Assembly: GCA_947174295.1 (NCBI GenBank)
Contig: CAMWIG010000044.1
Location: 1 to 11,829, forward strand
Direction: 5' to 3'
Source: an uncultured Alistipes sp.
GTDB lineage: Bacteria > Bacteroidota > Bacteroidia > Bacteroidales > Rikenellaceae
DNA: 11,829 nucleotides
Shown here: in pieces, positions 5,142 through 11,829 of the stretch
Numbering within the stretch: position 1 is the first letter of the stretch
Layout of the letters: every line of letters begins with the position of its first letter
Made by a program: the position numbers and the translations under genes
The notes under the pieces: generated by a model
The model's input: the letters and a program-made list of their open reading frames with translations, nothing else
What the model was told of the DNA's origin: nothing
Database searches by the model: none

Positions 5142-6896
5142 TTAGAGAGCGAAACCGTTCTTGAAGAGGGGTTTCAGGTTGGCATCCTTGGCAGCCTTCT
5201 CTGCGAGCTTGCCGTTCTTCGATACGGCGCTCTTCAACTGAGCCTTTGCGGTTTCGAGGTCGCCCTCCTTCACTGCAACGACTGCGCGGAGATAGTCGGC
5301 ATCGGCCGAGTTGTCGCCCGAAAGGTTCTGCTTGGCAGCGGTGTAGTTCTCGTTCATCACGTTAGCCACGGCAGCGTTGTAACCCTTCAAGGTCTTCGCA
5401 GCCTGCTCGTAGTTACCCTCGGCAGCGGCTACGAGGCTCTTGGTCTCGGCGTCGGCCGAAGCGGCGTACTTCTTGGCAGCGTCCACATTGCCGTTGGCAA
5501 GGTTAGCCAGGGCGAGGTTGTCGTCGATTTCTGCGGTGTTGAGACCCAGCTTGGCAGCCTTCTCGAATGCTTTGAGCGAAGCCTCGTTCTCACCCAGCTT
5601 GGCGTAAGCCACACCGAGGTTGTTGTATGCGCGGGCATCGTTGTACTTCTCGGCGGTGTATTTCAGAATCTCGGCCTTGCACTTGTTGCACTCGGCGAGG
5701 CTCTCGGCGCAGTAGAGAAGCTCCTCGTTGTCCAGAGCGTCGTAGTTCTTGGCTTTGAGCAGCTCCTTCATCTCGGCGTCGGTCTTGCCCGTAACGTCAG
5801 TGCTGTTTACAACCTGAGCGCGACGGAGTTTCGGCAGGATGTCGTTTTTCAGAGCGTTGAATACCGAAGCCATGTTCTTGATTTCGGCCTCGCGCTGAGT
5901 CGACGACTCGTACATTTTCAGAACTTGGAGAATCAGATCCTTATCCTCGATGTTCGAAGCGGCGACGAGCTCCTGGAAGCCCTCCCAGTCCTCGCCGTAG
6001 AAGGCGGCGTCGGTCTCCAAGCCGGTGCCTTTGAGGAGCTTGACGACAGCCTTCTTACCCGACTCGCTGCGAGCCTTCGAGAGCTTGTCGTTGAACTTCT
6101 CGGGACCGTCGGGCGAAGCGTAGCCGTTAACATAGATGTGCTGCTCGGCGCGGTCGTTGTTCAGCGTCTCGTCGACATTGGCCTTGAACTCTTCGAGGTC
6201 GGCGTTCTTCAACGCCTTCTTCGTAGCGTTCGAGCTGTTGATGGCGTAGAGGATGTCGGCCTTGGTCACGTAGGTCTTGACGTTCTTGTAGTTGTTGGCG
6301 GCATCGGCCATCGCGTCGGCGAACTTGATATCCTTTTGGAGCGTGTTGACGCCGGTAGCCACGGTCAGACCGAACTCGCGAAGGAGAGCCTGAGCCTCGG
6401 CACCGCCGTTAGCCAGAACGGCAGCCTCGTCCTTGGTGGGGATAGCACCGGTGTTGGCGTTCACGAGCGTGAACTCCTTGCACTTGCCCTTCGGGCACTT
6501 AATCTCGACGCGGAGTTGGAGCTCGCACTCCTGCATGCGCTCGTCATAGGCGAACTCTACGTGCTGGGTGAACTTGCCGCCCGACTTCTTGTCGACCACG
6601 GTGTAGTTGTCGTCCACCTTCGAACCCTGATAGTACTTCGTAGCGCCTGCTACCTCGCCGCCCTCGAATACGATTACCGGGGTAACTTTCAGCACGGCCT
6701 TGGCGTTGAAATACTTCTCGGGGAAGCTGGCCGTAATGTCGGCGGATACCTTGCCGTTGTTGAGCACCAGCACCTCGGGAGTGCAGACGATCGAAACCTC
6801 GTCCTGATGCTTGGCCATCTTCTTGAAGCAGTTACAGCTCGAAAAAGCCATGGCGGCCATCACGAGCACTACGCTTGCCTTAAATAAGTTTTTCAT
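5142..6896 (-). CDS. OmpA-like and TPR repeat lipoprotein
   Basis: I take the ATG at 6896 (MKNLFKASVVLV) rather than the upstream in-frame codon at 7013, because it yields a clean lipoprotein signal (hydrophobic stretch 8-18, lipobox-like FSSC, Cys21) and is preceded by an A/T-rich region. The mature 564-residue protein would be lipid-anchored in the envelope. Residues 30-155 are beta-rich. About 250-360 is OmpA-like: VNGYASPDG (256-264), KLSKARSESGKKAV (271-284) and GEDWEGF (301-307), the GxDW variant typical of Bacteroidota OmpA-family proteins that bind or position near peptidoglycan. About 418-570 carries TPR-like helices, clearest in ARAYNNLGVAYAKLGENEAS (421-440), suggesting a protein-interaction scaffold. 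Non-lipid cysteines occur at 23, 38, 134, 139, 396, 403 and 406. It has its own promoter and terminator. The exact partner and gene name are unknown to me. Confidence 0.85.
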   Translation of the reverse strand: MKNLFKASVVLVMAAMAFSSCNCFKKMAKHQDEVSIVCTPEVLVLNNGKVSADITASFPEKYFNAKAVLKVTPVIVFEGGEVAGATKYYQGSKVDDNYTVVDKKSGGKFTQHVEFAYDERMQECELQLRVEIKCPKGKCKEFTLVNANTGAIPTKDEAAVLANGGAEAQALLREFGLTVATGVNTLQKDIKFADAMADAANNYKNVKTYVTKADILYAINSSNATKKALKNADLEEFKANVDETLNNDRAEQHIYVNGYASPDGPEKFNDKLSKARSESGKKAVVKLLKGTGLETDAAFYGEDWEGFQELVAASNIEDKDLILQVLKMYESSTQREAEIKNMASVFNALKNDILPKLRRAQVVNSTDVTGKTDAEMKELLKAKNYDALDNEELLYCAESLAECNKCKAEILKYTAEKYNDARAYNNLGVAYAKLGENEASLKAFEKAAKLGLNTAEIDDNLALANLANGNVDAAKKYAASADAETKSLVAAAEGNYEQAAKTLKGYNAAVANVMNENYTAAKQNLSGDNSADADYLRAVVAVKEGDLETAKAQLKSAVSKNGKLAEKAAKDANLKPLFKNGFAL

Positions 6897-7064
6897 AGCT
6901 AAATTGTGTTTTAATGTTTGTATTTGTTTCGTTTGCAGTTTCAAAACTCGGGCCGCCGGAACCGATGTCTCCGACGCAGCACGGCAACGAGGCTTCGCTC
7001 CTCTGCCTTGCACCTGCCCTTCGCACTATGCACAATCGGTGCAAATGCGCACGCAGTCTTCGCA

Positions 7065-7096
7065 CAAATATATGAAACATCTGCAAAATATGCAAC
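7065..7096 (-). promoter_or_regulatory. Promoter of the OmpA/TPR lipoprotein gene
   Basis: On the minus strand TATATTTG (7072-7065) is a perfect -7 box and GTTG (7096-7093) lies 20 bp upstream as a one-mismatch -33. It abuts the pnp terminator. The predicted start near 7060 gives a long leader of about 160 nt to the ATG at 6896, with small hairpins such as GAGG/CCTC and then an A/T-rich, structure-poor stretch before the start codon. Confidence 0.65.
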
Positions 7097-7123
7097 AAAA
7101 GACCCGAAAATTCGGGTCTTTTG
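7096..7123 (-). terminator. Intrinsic terminator of pnp
   Basis: CAAAAGACCCG (7096-7106) pairs with CGGGTCTTTTG (7113-7123) around AAAATT. Read on the minus strand the stem is followed by TTTTG. It lies about 40 bp after the pnp stop and touches the -33 box of the next gene's promoter. Confidence 0.87.
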
Positions 7124-7161
7124 CCTATATAATCCTATTTTTGCTCCTTTCGGAGACGGGA

Positions 7162-9402
7162 CTACTCCTTGTCCTCGCGGCGGGGACGGCGGTCGCCGCG
7201 GTCGCGACGCTCGCCGCGCTCCTCACGCGGACGACGCTCGCGGGGCTCGCGCTCCACCCAGCCCTCGGGCTTGGGAAGCAGTGCCTTGTGCGAGAGTTTG
7301 AGCTTGTTGGTCTTCGGGTCTACGCCGATGAGCTTCACCTCGATCATGTCGCCCTCTTTCAGGCCGGTCTCGTCCATGGTCTCGAAACGCTTGTAGTCGA
7401 TCTCCGAGATGTGGAGCAGAGCATCCTTGCCCGGGAGAATCTCGACGAACGCGCCGAATGCGACGATCGAACGAATCTTGCCGGTGTAGGTCTCGCCCAC
7501 CTCGGGAACGGCGGCGATAGCCTTCACGCGGGCCAGAGCGCCGTCGAGCGCAGCCTTGTCGGGGCCGAAGATATCGACGATACCCTTGTTGTCGACCTCG
7601 GTGATGGTGATTGTCGTACCCGTGGTCTTCTGGATGTCCTGAATAATCTTTCCGCCCGGGCCGATGACGGCGCCGATGAGATCCTGCGGAATGGTAATCT
7701 GCACGATGCGCGGAACGAACGGACGGTAGTCGGCGCGGGGCTCGGCGATGCACTCGGTAATCTTGCCCAGAATGTGCAGACGACCTACGCGGGCCTGTTC
7801 CAGAGCCTTGGCCAGCACCTCGTAGGAGAGGCCGTCGACCTTGATATCCATCTGGGTGGCGGTGATACCGTCGGCGGTACCCGTCACCTTGAAGTCCATG
7901 TCGCCGAGGTGGTCCTCATCGCCGAGGATGTCCGACAGCACGGCCCAGCGGCCCGTAGCGGAGTCGGAGATAAGACCCATGGCGATACCCGAAACGGGCT
8001 TGCGGAGCTTTACGCCGGCATCCATCAGAGCCAGCGTACCTGCGCAGACGGTAGCCATCGACGACGAACCGTTCGATTCGAGGATGTCCGACACGATGCG
8101 CACGGCATAGGGATTCTCCTCGCCCACGGGAACCATCGGCTTCAAGGCGCGCCATGCGAGGTGGCCGTGGCCGATTTCACGACGGCTGAGACCGCGCGAC
8201 GCCTTGGCCTCGCCGGTCGAGAAGGGCGGGAAGTTGTAGTGCAGCACGAACTGCTCGGTACCCTGCACGAGCACCTCGTCCTTGACCTTCTCGTCGAGCT
8301 TCGTACCGAGCGTGACGGTCGAAAGCGACTGCGTCTCGCCGCGGGTGAAGATTGCCGAACCGTGCGCGCAGGGCAGGTAGCCCACTTCGCACCAGATGGG
8401 GCGTATTTCGTCGGTGCGGCGGCCGTCGAGGCGCTTGCCCTCGTCGAGAATCATGTTGCGCATGGCCTTCTTCTGCACGTCGTCGTGGAAATATTTGTGA
8501 ATCAGGGGAGCCTTCTCCACGAGCTCCTCCTCGGTGTAGCGCGACGCGAACTCGGCTTCCAGGGCGTCGAACATCTCGCTGCGCTCGTGCTTCATCGTAC
8601 CGCTCGTAGCGATGGCGTAGGCACGGTCGTAGAGCTCCGAAACGATGGTCTGGCGAAGCTCCTCGTCGTTGACCTCGTGGCAGTAGGTGCGCTTCACGTC
8701 CTTGCCGAGCTCCTTCGAAAGCTCGATCTGAACGGCGCAGTGCTTCTTGATTTCGTCGTGTGCGAACTTGATAGCACCGAGCATGACCTCTTCCGAAACC
8801 TCCTTCATCTCGCCCTCGACCATGAGGATGTTGTCGATGGTACCGCCGACCATGATATCGAGGTCGGCCTCTGGCATCTGCGAGTAGGTGGGGTTGATGA
8901 CATATTCGCCGCCGATGCGCGCCACGCGCACTTCGGAAATCGGGCCGCCGAACGGAATGTCCGAAACGGCGAGCGCGGCCGATGCCGCCAGACCGGCCAG
9001 AGCGTCGGGCTGAATGTCCTTGTCGGCCGAAATGAGGTTTACGGTTACATATACCTCGGCGTGGTAGTCCGCAGGAAAGAGCGGACGAAGCGCACGGTCG
9101 ATAAGACGCGCTACGAGAATCTCGCTGTCGTTCGCCTTACCCTCGCGCTTCATGAAACCGCCGGGATAGCGGCCCGCAGCGGCGTACTTCTCCTTGTACT
9201 CCACTTGGAGGGGCATGAAATCGGTGTCGGGTTTTGCATCCTTGGCAGCTACGACGGTGGCCAGAAGCATGGTGTCGCCCTGCTTCACGACTACGGAACC
9301 GTCCGCCTGCTTGGCGAGCTTGCCGGTCTCGATCATAATCTCGCGTCCGTCGGCGAGAGTTATGAACTTTTGTACAGCATTGTACAGTTTCTTTTCTTCC
9401 AT
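7162..9402 (-). CDS. pnp: Polyribonucleotide nucleotidyltransferase (PNPase)
   Basis: The 746-residue product degrades RNA 3' to 5' by phosphorolysis and can add tails; it works as a ring-shaped trimer in the cytoplasm. I choose the ATG at 9402 (MEEKKLYNAV), since the upstream extension to 9501 is not PNPase-like. Order of domains: first RNase PH domain (about 10-145, with FMKREG at 83-88), helical linker, second RNase PH domain (about 325-540), KH domain with GPGG (581-584) and S1 domain (about 636-706). Catalytic residues are present: GSSSMA around 445-450 (equivalent of E. coli Ser438) and Asp497, Asp503 and Lys505 in GDEDHLGDMDFK (E. coli Asp486, Asp492, Lys494). The tail 716-746 is almost only Arg, Glu, Asp, Pro and Gly and may aid RNA binding. 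It lies directly downstream of rpsO, the conserved rpsO-pnp order, 152 bp apart, and its leader carries a large hairpin (9457-9486). Confidence 0.98.
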   Translation of the reverse strand: MEEKKLYNAVQKFITLADGREIMIETGKLAKQADGSVVVKQGDTMLLATVVAAKDAKPDTDFMPLQVEYKEKYAAAGRYPGGFMKREGKANDSEILVARLIDRALRPLFPADYHAEVYVTVNLISADKDIQPDALAGLAASAALAVSDIPFGGPISEVRVARIGGEYVINPTYSQMPEADLDIMVGGTIDNILMVEGEMKEVSEEVMLGAIKFAHDEIKKHCAVQIELSKELGKDVKRTYCHEVNDEELRQTIVSELYDRAYAIATSGTMKHERSEMFDALEAEFASRYTEEELVEKAPLIHKYFHDDVQKKAMRNMILDEGKRLDGRRTDEIRPIWCEVGYLPCAHGSAIFTRGETQSLSTVTLGTKLDEKVKDEVLVQGTEQFVLHYNFPPFSTGEAKASRGLSRREIGHGHLAWRALKPMVPVGEENPYAVRIVSDILESNGSSSMATVCAGTLALMDAGVKLRKPVSGIAMGLISDSATGRWAVLSDILGDEDHLGDMDFKVTGTADGITATQMDIKVDGLSYEVLAKALEQARVGRLHILGKITECIAEPRADYRPFVPRIVQITIPQDLIGAVIGPGGKIIQDIQKTTGTTITITEVDNKGIVDIFGPDKAALDGALARVKAIAAVPEVGETYTGKIRSIVAFGAFVEILPGKDALLHISEIDYKRFETMDETGLKEGDMIEVKLIGVDPKTNKLKLSHKALLPKPEGWVEREPRERRPREERGERRDRGDRRPRREDKE

Positions 9403-9456
9403 AATTGTTTCTATAAACGTCCAAAAAAAATAAATTCGTCCTGTGGTATCGTGCGT

Positions 9457-9486
9457 CGGCCGCCGGGCGGAGACCCCCGCCGGCCG
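9457..9486 (-). promoter_or_regulatory. GC-rich stem-loop in the pnp leader
   Basis: CGGCCG and CGGG (9457-9462, 9464-9467) pair with CCCG and CGGCCG (9476-9479, 9481-9486), with a single C/C mismatch and an eight-base loop that can pair further (GG/CC). It ends 54 bp before the pnp start codon on the minus strand and has no immediate T-run. In E. coli a leader hairpin cut by RNase III underlies PNPase autoregulation; position makes the same idea plausible here. Confidence 0.55.
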
Positions 9487-9498
9487 GAACGGATAATG

Positions 9499-9540
9499 CA
9501 AAAAGATAAGGGGGACCGCCGCCGTCCGGCAATCTCCCCT
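9499..9540 (-). terminator. rpsO terminator, possibly overlapping a pnp promoter
   Basis: On the minus strand AGGGGA (9540-9535) pairs with TCCCCCT (9515-9509) with one bulged C, around an inner GCC/GGC stem, and is followed by TATCTTTTT (9507-9499). The same T-rich tract resembles a -7 box (TATCTTTT/TTTG with two extra T), so pnp could be transcribed by partial read-through from rpsO, by a promoter here, or both. Confidence 0.7.
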
Positions 9541-9554
9541 GTCTCTCGTCTCGC

Positions 9555-9827
9555 TTACTTGCGGAGGTTGAGCGTCTTCACGATAGCGCGATAACGCTCG
9601 ATGTCTACCTCTTTCAGATATTCGAGCAACTGGCGACGCTTACCTACCAGGCGCAGAAGAGCGCGCTGCGTACCGAAGTCGTGCTTGTTGTTTTTGAGGT
9701 GGTTCGTAAGGTGGTTGATACGGTACGAAAACAGCGCGATCTGGCTCTCGGGAGAACCCGTATCGGTGTTAGACTTGCCGTACTGGCCGAAAAGCTCCTG
9801 CTTTTTCTCAGCTGTTAAATAAGCCAT
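9555..9827 (-). CDS. rpsO: 30S ribosomal protein S15 (uS15)
   Basis: The 90-residue protein is a full-length uS15, an early 16S rRNA-binding protein of the small-subunit platform that also contacts the large subunit. Typical motifs are TDTGSPESQIALFSYRI (21-37), the KHDFGTQRALLRLVGKRRQLLEYLK core (48-72), including the His49-Asp50 pair that contacts rRNA, and the C-terminal IERYRAIVKTLNLRK. The ATG at 9827 gives the expected start MAYLTAEKK; the longer in-frame ORF up to 10019 runs through the promoter and is not real. It has a perfect -7 box at 9898-9905, a leader of about 65 nt with three hairpins, and a terminator before pnp. It is divergent from apbE. Identity is certain. Confidence 0.98.
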   Translation of the reverse strand: MAYLTAEKKQELFGQYGKSNTDTGSPESQIALFSYRINHLTNHLKNNKHDFGTQRALLRLVGKRRQLLEYLKEVDIERYRAIVKTLNLRK

Positions 9828-9897
9828 TTTTAATAAAGATTTATTAAGTTCCACTCTACGACGCATCCGCCTTACCGGATAACGCCAGAGCGTGGCG
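9828..9897 (-). promoter_or_regulatory. rpsO 5' leader, candidate S15-responsive RNA
   Basis: Three hairpins fill the leader: CGCCA/TGGCG (9883-9887 with 9893-9897, at the predicted 5' end), ATCCG/CGGAT (9865-9869 with 9876-9880), and an A/T stem TTAATAAA/TTTATTAA (9830-9837 with 9840-9847) that stops two bases before the start codon. uS15 represses its own mRNA in several bacteria through unrelated leader structures, so autoregulation here is a reasonable inference. Confidence 0.45.
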
Positions 9898-9928
9898 CAA
9901 AGATACGCATTAATTCGCAATAACCAAT
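9898..9928 (-). promoter_or_regulatory. rpsO promoter
   Basis: On the minus strand TATCTTTG (9905-9898) is a perfect -7 box, with ATTG (9928-9925) 19 bp upstream as a one-mismatch -33. It stands back-to-back with the apbE promoter; the two -33 boxes are 17 bp apart. Confidence 0.75.
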
Positions 9929-9945
9929 CCGGCCCATGGAAATAT

Positions 9946-9976
9946 TTTGTTCGATAGGCGAAAAAGATTACTTTTG
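9946..9976 (+). promoter_or_regulatory. apbE promoter, perfect -33/-7, immediately before the start codon
   Basis: TTTG (9946-9949), a 19-bp spacer and TACTTTTG (9969-9976) match both Bacteroidota boxes exactly. The apbE ATG at 9985 begins nine bases after the end of the -7 box, so transcription should start between about 9980 and 9985, leaving at most a few leader bases. Confidence 0.8.
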
Positions 9977-9984
9977 CGGTGGAT

Positions 9985-11004
9985 ATGCGTAAATTATTTA
10001 TAAAAAATGCCTTAATCATCCTCGCCGCCGCCGTTGCGGCCGCGGGTTGCTCGCCGCGCGAACGCTATGTCGCGGTCGACGGAACGATGCTCGGAACGAC
10101 CGTGCACGTGTCGGCCCGCACGAGTGCGGCGCCGTCGGAGATTTACGCCGGGCTGATGCGCATCGACCGCGAGGCCAAGGCGTCGATGTCGGTCTTCGAC
10201 GAAAGCTCGCTCCTGAGCCGGCTGAACGCCAACACGACCGATTCGCTCGACCTCCACATCGCACGCAACATAGCGCTCGCCGACAGCATAAGCCGCCTGA
10301 GCGGCGGCCGCTACGACATAACGGTCAAGCCGCTGGTCGAGGCGTGGGGATTCGTCGCGAAGAGGCGCATCGAGCATCCGAACGTCGACTCGCTGCTGCA
10401 ATTCGTGGGATACGACAAGATAGGCATCGAACATGGGCGCCTGCGCAAGAGCGATCCGCGCGTGCAGATCGACCTCAACTCCATAGCCAAGGGCTATACG
10501 GTGGACCTCGCGGCGGCGATGCTCGATTCGCTGGGATCCGAGGACTACATAGTTGAGATCGGCGGCGAGATACGCTGCCGCGGCGTCAACTCCCGCGGCA
10601 CGGCATGGGTCGTGGGCATCGACTCCCCCTACGACGGCAACGACGACCCGGGCCGCGACCTGCAAACAGGCATCTCGCTGAGCGGCGAGTCGCTCGCCAC
10701 GTCGGGCAACTACCGCCGCTACTACATCGACGCCGAGGGCCGCAAGGTGGCCCACACCATCGACCCGCGCACGGGCCGCAGCTGCGTGTCGCGCCTGCTG
10801 TCGGCGACGACGGTAGCCGCCGACTGCGCCGAGGCCGACGCCCTGAGCACGATGTTCATGGCCATGGGGGCCGACGAGGCGCTGGCATTCGCCGACAGCC
10901 ACCCCGAGCTGCCGGTCTACTTCATTCTCGACGACGGTGCGGACGGGTTCGAAATCCGCTGCACGCCGGCCATGCGCGACAGGATAATCCCGCGTTCGCG
11001 ATGA
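9985..11004 (+). CDS. apbE: ApbE-family FAD:protein FMN transferase (lipoprotein)
   Basis: The 339-residue product carries an N-terminal hydrophobic signal (about 5-20) ending in AAGC with Cys22 as the lipidation site, so it should act on the outer face of a membrane. It has the family motifs in order: SMSVFDESSLLSRLN (68-81 region), GGRYDITVKPLVEAWGF (107-123), DLNSIAKGYTVD (163-174), EIGGEI (191-196), ATSGNYRRYY (238-247), HTIDPRTG (257-264) and ADALSTMFMAMG (284-295), whose Asp and Thr bind metal. ApbE moves FMN from FAD onto Thr/Ser of targets such as NqrB/NqrC, RnfD/RnfG and other FMN-binding domains. No such target lies in this window, so the partner is unknown. I choose ATG 9985 over the in-frame GTG at 9979, because that GTG lies at or upstream of the predicted transcription start. 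A lipid kinase gene follows 93 bp downstream. Confidence 0.95.
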   Translation: MRKLFIKNALIILAAAVAAAGCSPRERYVAVDGTMLGTTVHVSARTSAAPSEIYAGLMRIDREAKASMSVFDESSLLSRLNANTTDSLDLHIARNIALADSISRLSGGRYDITVKPLVEAWGFVAKRRIEHPNVDSLLQFVGYDKIGIEHGRLRKSDPRVQIDLNSIAKGYTVDLAAAMLDSLGSEDYIVEIGGEIRCRGVNSRGTAWVVGIDSPYDGNDDPGRDLQTGISLSGESLATSGNYRRYYIDAEGRKVAHTIDPRTGRSCVSRLLSATTVAADCAEADALSTMFMAMGADEALAFADSHPELPVYFILDDGADGFEIRCTPAMRDRIIPRSR

Positions 11005-11027
11005 GCCGGGCGCAGAGTCGATTGCAG

Positions 11028-11043
11028 TTCGGAATCCTCCGAA
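11028..11043. repeat. Small hairpin between apbE and the lipid kinase gene
   Basis: TTCGGA (11028-11033) pairs with TCCGAA (11038-11043) around ATCC. There is no T-run after it, so it is unlikely to be an efficient intrinsic terminator; it may be a processing or attenuation element, or chance. Confidence 0.35.
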
Positions 11044-11097
11044 GCGCGAAAACGACCGCTGCAAAACGAACGACATAACAGCATCCACTGATACGAT

Positions 11098-11829
11098 ATG
11101 AAAAAAGTACTGTTTCTCTACAATACGCGAGCCGGCCGCGGACGCATCGCCGGGCGAAAAGAGGAGATTTGCGCCGAACTCGCGCGCGGAGGCGCCGAAG
11201 TGACGGCGGAGCTTATCGACTTCGCGCGCAACCCGTTCGACGCCCACCCCGACACCGACACGGTGGTCGTTGCGGGAGGCGACGGCACGGTGAACTACGT
11301 CGTGAACCGCATGAAGGAGCGCGGGATGAACATCCGCATAGGCATCATCCCCGCAGGTACGGCCAACGACTTCGCGGGAGCGCTCGGCATGAGCAAAGAC
11401 CCCGTGAAGGCTGCGGCGCAGATAGCGTCGGGCAGCCTGCGAAGAGTCGACTGCGGACGGGTGAACGACCTCTACTACGTCAATATTTTCAGTTTCGGCA
11501 TCTTCACCACCACCTCGCAGCGCACGCCCGACGAGCGGAAGCACAAAATCGGCAAGCTCGCCTACATAATCGAGGGCATCAGGGAGCTCGGCAACATGCA
11601 CGACATCCCTCTGCACGTGCGCACCGAGGACGACGAGTTCGACATCAACGTACTCATGACGCTCGTCTTCAACGGCGAGACGGCCGGCGGATTCCGTCTG
11701 GCGCGCACGTCGAGCCTCTCGGACGGAGTGTTCGACTGCCTGATGCTCGAACGCCGCAACTTCTTCGCGTCGTGCTGCGCCATGGGCCGCTATCTCCTGT
11801 GCGGCAAACCGCGCGGCAAACGCCACCTT
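11098..11829 (+). CDS. YegS/BmrU-type diacylglycerol/lipid kinase (partial, runs off right edge)
   Basis: The frame from ATG 11098 stays open to the window end, giving 244 residues of an expected 290-310. It begins KKVLFLYNTRAGRG, the usual first strand and glycine loop of the diacylglycerol kinase catalytic domain. It has the nucleotide-binding VVAGGDGTVNYVVN (57-70) and GIIPAGTANDFAGALG (82-97), both diagnostic of this family. The rest (VDCGRVNDLYYVNIFSFGIF, NGETAGGFRLARTSSLSDG) matches the second domain. Such enzymes phosphorylate diacylglycerol or related lipids for phospholipid recycling. The visible part has no defect. The 93-bp gap to apbE has no TAnnTTTG box that I can find and only a 6-bp hairpin (11028-11043), so co-transcription with apbE is possible. 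The exact substrate is not predictable. Confidence 0.9.
   Translation, partial: MKKVLFLYNTRAGRGRIAGRKEEICAELARGGAEVTAELIDFARNPFDAHPDTDTVVVAGGDGTVNYVVNRMKERGMNIRIGIIPAGTANDFAGALGMSKDPVKAAAQIASGSLRRVDCGRVNDLYYVNIFSFGIFTTTSQRTPDERKHKIGKLAYIIEGIRELGNMHDIPLHVRTEDDEFDINVLMTLVFNGETAGGFRLARTSSLSDGVFDCLMLERRNFFASCCAMGRYLLCGKPRGKRHL

Noticed and set aside
6897..7013. Upstream in-frame ATG at 7013 as lipoprotein start
   Set aside because: It adds 39 basic, non-signal residues before a clean lipoprotein signal peptide and its codons lie in the predicted leader.
6811..9594. 927-codon plus-strand ORF opposite pnp
   Set aside because: It runs through the lipoprotein start, a terminator, a promoter and the whole of pnp; its composition is that of an antisense shadow.
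9979..9984. GTG at 9979 as apbE start
   Set aside because: It lies only two bases past the end of the -7 box, at or upstream of the expected transcription start; the ATG at 9985 gives a normal lipoprotein signal.
10012..11826. 604-codon minus-strand ORF opposite apbE and the lipid kinase gene
   Set aside because: Both plus-strand genes show complete family motifs; the opposite frame has none and spans two genes and their gap.
1..11829. CRISPR arrays, tRNA/rRNA genes, insertion sequences
   Set aside because: I saw no regularly spaced repeats with unique spacers, no tRNA T-loop or rRNA signature, and no transposase or terminal repeats flanked by target duplications.

Overview
This window looks like a chromosomal housekeeping segment from a GC-rich member of the Bacteroidota, most likely an Alistipes-like (Rikenellaceae) gut bacterium. 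Three things point there. The start codons lack Shine-Dalgarno sequences and are preceded by A/T-rich stretches. At least seven sites match the phylum-specific -7 promoter box TAnnTTTG, several with a -33 TTTG-like box about 19 bp upstream. The proteins (YebC, PNPase with an Arg-rich tail, an OmpA/TPR lipoprotein) have Bacteroidales-type sequences. The genus is an inference; no database could be searched.

Layout: (1) positions 1-343, minus strand: the N-terminal part of a protein with a Pro/Ala-rich head and a likely nucleotidyltransferase GS motif, running off the left edge. (2) 344-1036: a 693-bp intergenic region with no convincing protein gene but much structure. It holds a PurR/LacI-like palindrome, a 17-bp perfect inverted repeat, a nested 20-bp imperfect inverted repeat, a perfect minus-strand promoter that would transcribe these repeats as a structured RNA, and then the promoter and leader of rplS. 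(3) 1037-2310, plus strand: rplS (bL19) and yebC, each with its own promoter; the rplS terminator overlaps the yebC promoter. (4) 2490-4928, minus: a UvrD/PcrA helicase convergent with yebC. (5) 5142-6896, minus: an OmpA-like plus TPR lipoprotein. (6) 7162-9827, minus: the widely conserved rpsO-pnp pair. (7) 9985-11004, plus: apbE, divergent from rpsO and probably transcribed as a leaderless or nearly leaderless mRNA. (8) 11098 to the right edge, plus: a YegS/BmrU-type diacylglycerol/lipid kinase, incomplete.

Functionally the genes cover translation (bL19, uS15, YebC), RNA turnover (PNPase), DNA repair (UvrD/PcrA), envelope structure (lipoprotein), covalent flavinylation (ApbE) and lipid phosphorylation (YegS-like kinase). 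I see no mobile element, CRISPR array, tRNA or rRNA.

The best candidates for something undescribed are non-coding: the structured RNA at about 560-713 (minus strand) with its alternative pairing partners, the leaders of rplS, yebC, pnp and rpsO, and the leaderless start of apbE.
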